DNA of 64,000 nt from Blepharisma japonicum. Taxonomy: Eukaryota > Ciliophora > Heterotrichea > Heterotrichida > Blepharismidae. Below, piece after piece: positions 61,083 to 64,000 of the stretch (position 1 is the stretch's first letter; every line of letters starts with the position of its first letter). The stretch lies in assembly GCA_949751835.1 (NCBI GenBank), contig CATKHK010000041.1:1-64000 (forward strand), in the 5' to 3' direction. A model generated the notes under the pieces. The model was given only the letters and a program-made list of their open reading frames with translations, had not been told where the DNA came from and did not search any database. Made by a program: the position numbers and the translations under genes.

Positions 61083-62410
61083 ATGGATAACTGGGATAGC
61101 TGTGTAAGTAATGATAAAAGTGATGAAATTGGAGGAAACCTCTTTTCACTTCAAGATGGAATAGAAAGTTTCATTTCCAATTGAATTGCCTGTTATCTAT
61201 GCTCAAGCCTTTATCAGAGGATATTTGACTTGCAAGCATGTCAACAAAGACCAACCTAATTCGACAACTGAAATAGTATCCAATTTCAGAGATTTTAAGC
61301 ATACTTTGGAGCAAAGATCAATGGCGAAGTCTATAAGGTGCTTTAGAATAATGAAATGTTCTTTAAAGTCGCAGATATAGAGCCCTCTTGGATTGGACCA
61401 ATCACAAAGGGGGGAGATAAGATATATTTCGAGAAATTAACGAGGAAAAATATTCTCACAGATGTGGCATTGGAGTTTTTCATTTCAAGACTCCACATAC
61501 ATTTATTAAGGCAATTGGCATAATGGTAAGCATCATGGCAAAGGAAGACTAATAGATGATGAAGGATCACTTTATATAGGTGACTGAGTCAGAGGGAAAA
61601 GGCATGGGAAAGGCATTATTCGCTATTCTATGGGCAATTGCTATGAGGGTGATTGAAAAGATAATGATTGCCATGGATTTGGGCACGTCTGAAATTCTCT
61701 TGATAATCATATGCTTGGTCTTCAATTCCTAAGGGCTCACGGACTTCTCAGAAACTGATGCGATAAATAATCATATTATGGATTCTTTAAAAAATGGTGT
61801 GTATAATGGAAAAGGATGAATCGCATATTCAAATGGAGCACAATATATTGGCAGTTTCCTTAATAGCACGGCAACTGGAAAAGGAGCATTAAAATACCTT
61901 AATGGAGATATCTATAAAGGAGATGTGGCTAATTTCAAGCAATCAGGATTTGGAACTCTTGAAATAAAAGGAGAAGGCTTATATAAAGGCAAGTTTGAAA
62001 ATAATAAAGCCATTGGTGACTTTCTTTTCATATCCTATTTAGGAGAATGCAGAAAGCTTACAACAATCAAAGGTGAATTTGTATCTCTTATGTATGAAAT
62101 TTTGCAAAATTTATATTTAGGAAGTGCGGAAGCAGCTCAAGATGCTGAAGAATTAAAATGCAAGAATTTAAATTATAGTCCGTGTTTTATATAATGAAAA
62201 TGTTCAAAAACTCCCTGATATAAATTACCATATTATTTCTGTGAATGATACTGATAAAGAAAATATTTCTCTGTATTTACTGAAGCAATAAAATTCATTG
62301 ACAATGCATTGTTATTAAATGAAAAAATGTTGGTTCATTGCTATAGAAGAATATCAAGAATACCCAACAATTGTTTTATCCTATATCAATAATAATAAAA
62401 ATAATTCTAT
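61083..62410 (+). pseudogene. Decayed IQ-MORN-dual-specificity phosphatase gene
   Basis: From ATG 61083 the plus strand shows protein motifs in changing frames, broken by TAA/TAG and several frameshifts. These are an IQ-like AQAFIRGYLTCKHV, MORN units (GNWHNGKHHGKGRL; YIGDWVRGKRHGKGIIRY; YEGDWKDNDCHGFGH; YIGSFLNSTATGKGALKY; YKGDVANFKQSGFGTLEI), then a phosphatase part (NLYLGSAEAAQDAEEL; FTEAIKFIDNAL; and VHCYRRISR with an intact Cys-x5-Arg). No frame is open across it. The order MORN then DUSP is unambiguous. It lies between the two phosphatase copies, pointing opposite. Confidence 0.72.
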
Positions 62411-62536
62411 AAAAATGCAATTTTATTTTATATTTAAACTATAGAAAATAATTTCGACTCTTATCTCCATCTGATATCAAGAATTCTAATACCAAATAAA
62501 ATCTTAATTTTATCATTATAATAATCCTTTCAATAA

Positions 62537-63835
62537 TTAATGAAATCTTAATCTATTTTTTATAAGCCATACATGGTCTATCATATCTCCACTGACAGCT
62601 CCAAATTGTGTCCAATGTACATGAGTTCTATTTATAACATCAAGTTTTCCATACCCATACTCATCTGTCATAACTAAAGTCCAATTTTGTCAAACTTCTG
62701 GGATAGGATCATTATGACCTTCATTATTTCCTCCATTTCCACTAATAATATACAAAGTTGCATTAGCATTATAATGAGTATTAAAATCATCATACTCGCT
62801 CTTCACAACTTTATCATTATATATTGGCGTGCACCTTTCATAATAATGGTTATGAGCCTCAAACATAATATCCACAGCATATTCATGCCATAATCCTTCT
62901 AAAGCAGACCTCAATATCTCAGCTTCACTTGTACATTCAGAAAATTCAATCAAAGAGCAGTATAAAGGCCGATGTGTAAATACAAAAATCCAAGGGAAGG
63001 CGTGTCGATTCTGGTTGGCGATTTCTAAGTCTTTTTTTAGCCAGTTATATTGTGTTAAAATTTGGTCTGGATGGTCAGAAATATACATTTCAGTGTTGAT
63101 CATAATAAAATGAGCTGCTCCTAAGTTAAAAGAGTAAAAAAAACTTGTGCCATCATTAGCAGAGTTTAAAGGCATTTTGAATTTGGTACGGTAATGGGTT
63201 AGGTTGTGCTTTAATTCATGGTTTCCAGGCAAAACCATGTAAGCGAAATTTGCTGATATATCTTGTATAGAATTTAAAAATCTATCCCCGACCATCCCGT
63301 CGTCTTCATGCATATCATATGCTATATCTCCCATATGGATTATCCCCAAAAAATCTCTGACCTTGATTTCCTGCATAAGACTATTTTTCACAAAAAGTGA
63401 ATTTTTCCCAATCCCTAAATCCCCATAAACCACCATTGATAACGGATTTTTGGAGTCTTTATACGGCTCTGAGGCATCTGGAGTTCTCCCACTGAACATA
63501 TAAATTTCGCTTTGAGTCATTGGAGTTTCGATAAAATACTCATAAAAACATTCTGGTCTTAAATTTGGGATTACCGATGTATAGATATACTGGAGACGGT
63601 ATATGATTTCACCTGCATTGAAAGGGATAGAAGAAGATGAAGCTGAAAGTCAGTCAGGAAGAATATCTGAGCATAAAATTGGGCGATAGTTGATAAATGT
63701 CTCAAGGTTTAGAAAATTGACTCAGGTGACCCTCATTTCATTTTCGTTCTCAGTTCAAGAAAGATGAATTTGTTCAGGCTGGAAGAGGCTACCTAGAGCA
63801 AGAGAAAGACCGATGAAATAATTTAATTTTCACAT
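62537..63835 (-). CDS. Purple acid phosphatase-like metallophosphoesterase, secreted (copy 2)
   Basis: 432 residues with several TGA as Trp, including the second codon (MWKLNYFIGLSLALGSLFQP, a signal peptide). SWTENENEMRVTWVNF again opens the N-terminal domain. Metal blocks: GDLGIGKN, GDIAYDMHEDDGM, GNHELKH, FTHRPLYC (one His fewer than THHPLYC in copy 1) and EAHNHYYER. All ligands expected of the family are present. The product is about as long as copy 1 and similar throughout, so the pair arose by duplication. Start ATG 63835; stop TAA 62537-62539. Confidence 0.92.
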
Positions 63836-64000
63836 TATAAATCAAGTGATAAATAAAGTATTATTAAATTAACTGGACATAAAAACGATTAAATTTAAAA
63901 ATACTCAAAACTCTGTCACGAAAATGATATAGAAATACCTCAATATCAAATTTTACACTTAATTTGAAGTCAGCAATTTATTTTTTGATAGAAATAAAGG

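Noticed and set aside
1-64000. tRNA genes, telomere repeats, CRISPR-like arrays, transposase genes
   Set aside because: I scanned by eye for T-loop GTTCRAAYC contexts, for CCCTAACA-type runs and for DDE or reverse-transcriptase motifs and found no convincing case; a covariance-model scan would be needed to exclude tRNAs.

Overview
The window is gene-dense, AT-rich nuclear DNA of a ciliate, most likely a heterotrich close to Blepharisma and probably macronuclear. Two features of the sequence point there. First, TGA must be read as tryptophan while TAA and TAG stop. In-frame TGA codons fall exactly where well-known families carry an invariant Trp: the residue after DHHC in a palmitoyltransferase, the HELW motif of an ISWI ATPase, CDIW of a calcium-dependent kinase and KLWD of WD40 blades. 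Second, nine introns of only 15, 16 or 17 nt restore conserved reading frames. All coding calls below use TGA = Trp, which joins many fragments into full-length genes. || Layout. 1-5 kb: PA-domain receptor-like protein, enolase-like pseudoenzyme, RING/coiled-coil protein, DHHC acyltransferase. 5-12.4 kb: NBR1-like autophagy receptor, two proteins of unknown function, ubiquitin-specific protease, U2 snRNA, RsmH-type rRNA methyltransferase overlapping a rhodanese, Rab11-like GTPase. 12.4-22 kb: small orphan, PLAC8 protein, NDUFS6, a seven-transmembrane protein fused to a pseudokinase, coiled-coil protein, RCC1-repeat protein, CD2BP2-like spliceosomal protein. 22-33.5 kb: PYROXD2-like oxidoreductase with two +1 frameshifts, RING/B-box protein, WD40 protein, Snf7-like protein, B-box/TPR protein, S9A peptidase-like protein. 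33.5-46.8 kb: repeat/EF-hand protein, nucleostemin-like GTPase, small orphans, ISWI, Asterix, Src1/Man1-like inner nuclear membrane protein, RCC1/coiled-coil protein, calcium-dependent protein kinase. 46.8-49.3 kb: a gene-poor block of decayed duplicates. 49.3-58.7 kb: DCAF11, PERK-like kinase, orphans, ankyrin protein, two Ran paralogues. 58.7-64 kb: GNAT-like protein and two purple acid phosphatases flanking a decayed IQ-MORN-dual-specificity-phosphatase gene. || The genes are mostly unrelated housekeeping and signalling functions in both orientations, not operons. Spacing is tight: one divergent pair has 26 bp between start codons and one convergent pair overlaps by 8 bp. Several proteins bear on gene expression (U2 snRNA, CD2BP2, ISWI, RsmH, nucleostemin, two Ran paralogues), proteostasis (PERK, Asterix, NBR1, USP, DCAF11, RING proteins) or membrane traffic and signalling (Rab, DHHC, CDPK, Snf7). 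I see no transposon with an intact transposase, no CRISPR array, no tRNA and no telomere. The unusual material is in genetic decoding, tiny introns, pseudoenzymes, and three or four decaying gene copies.
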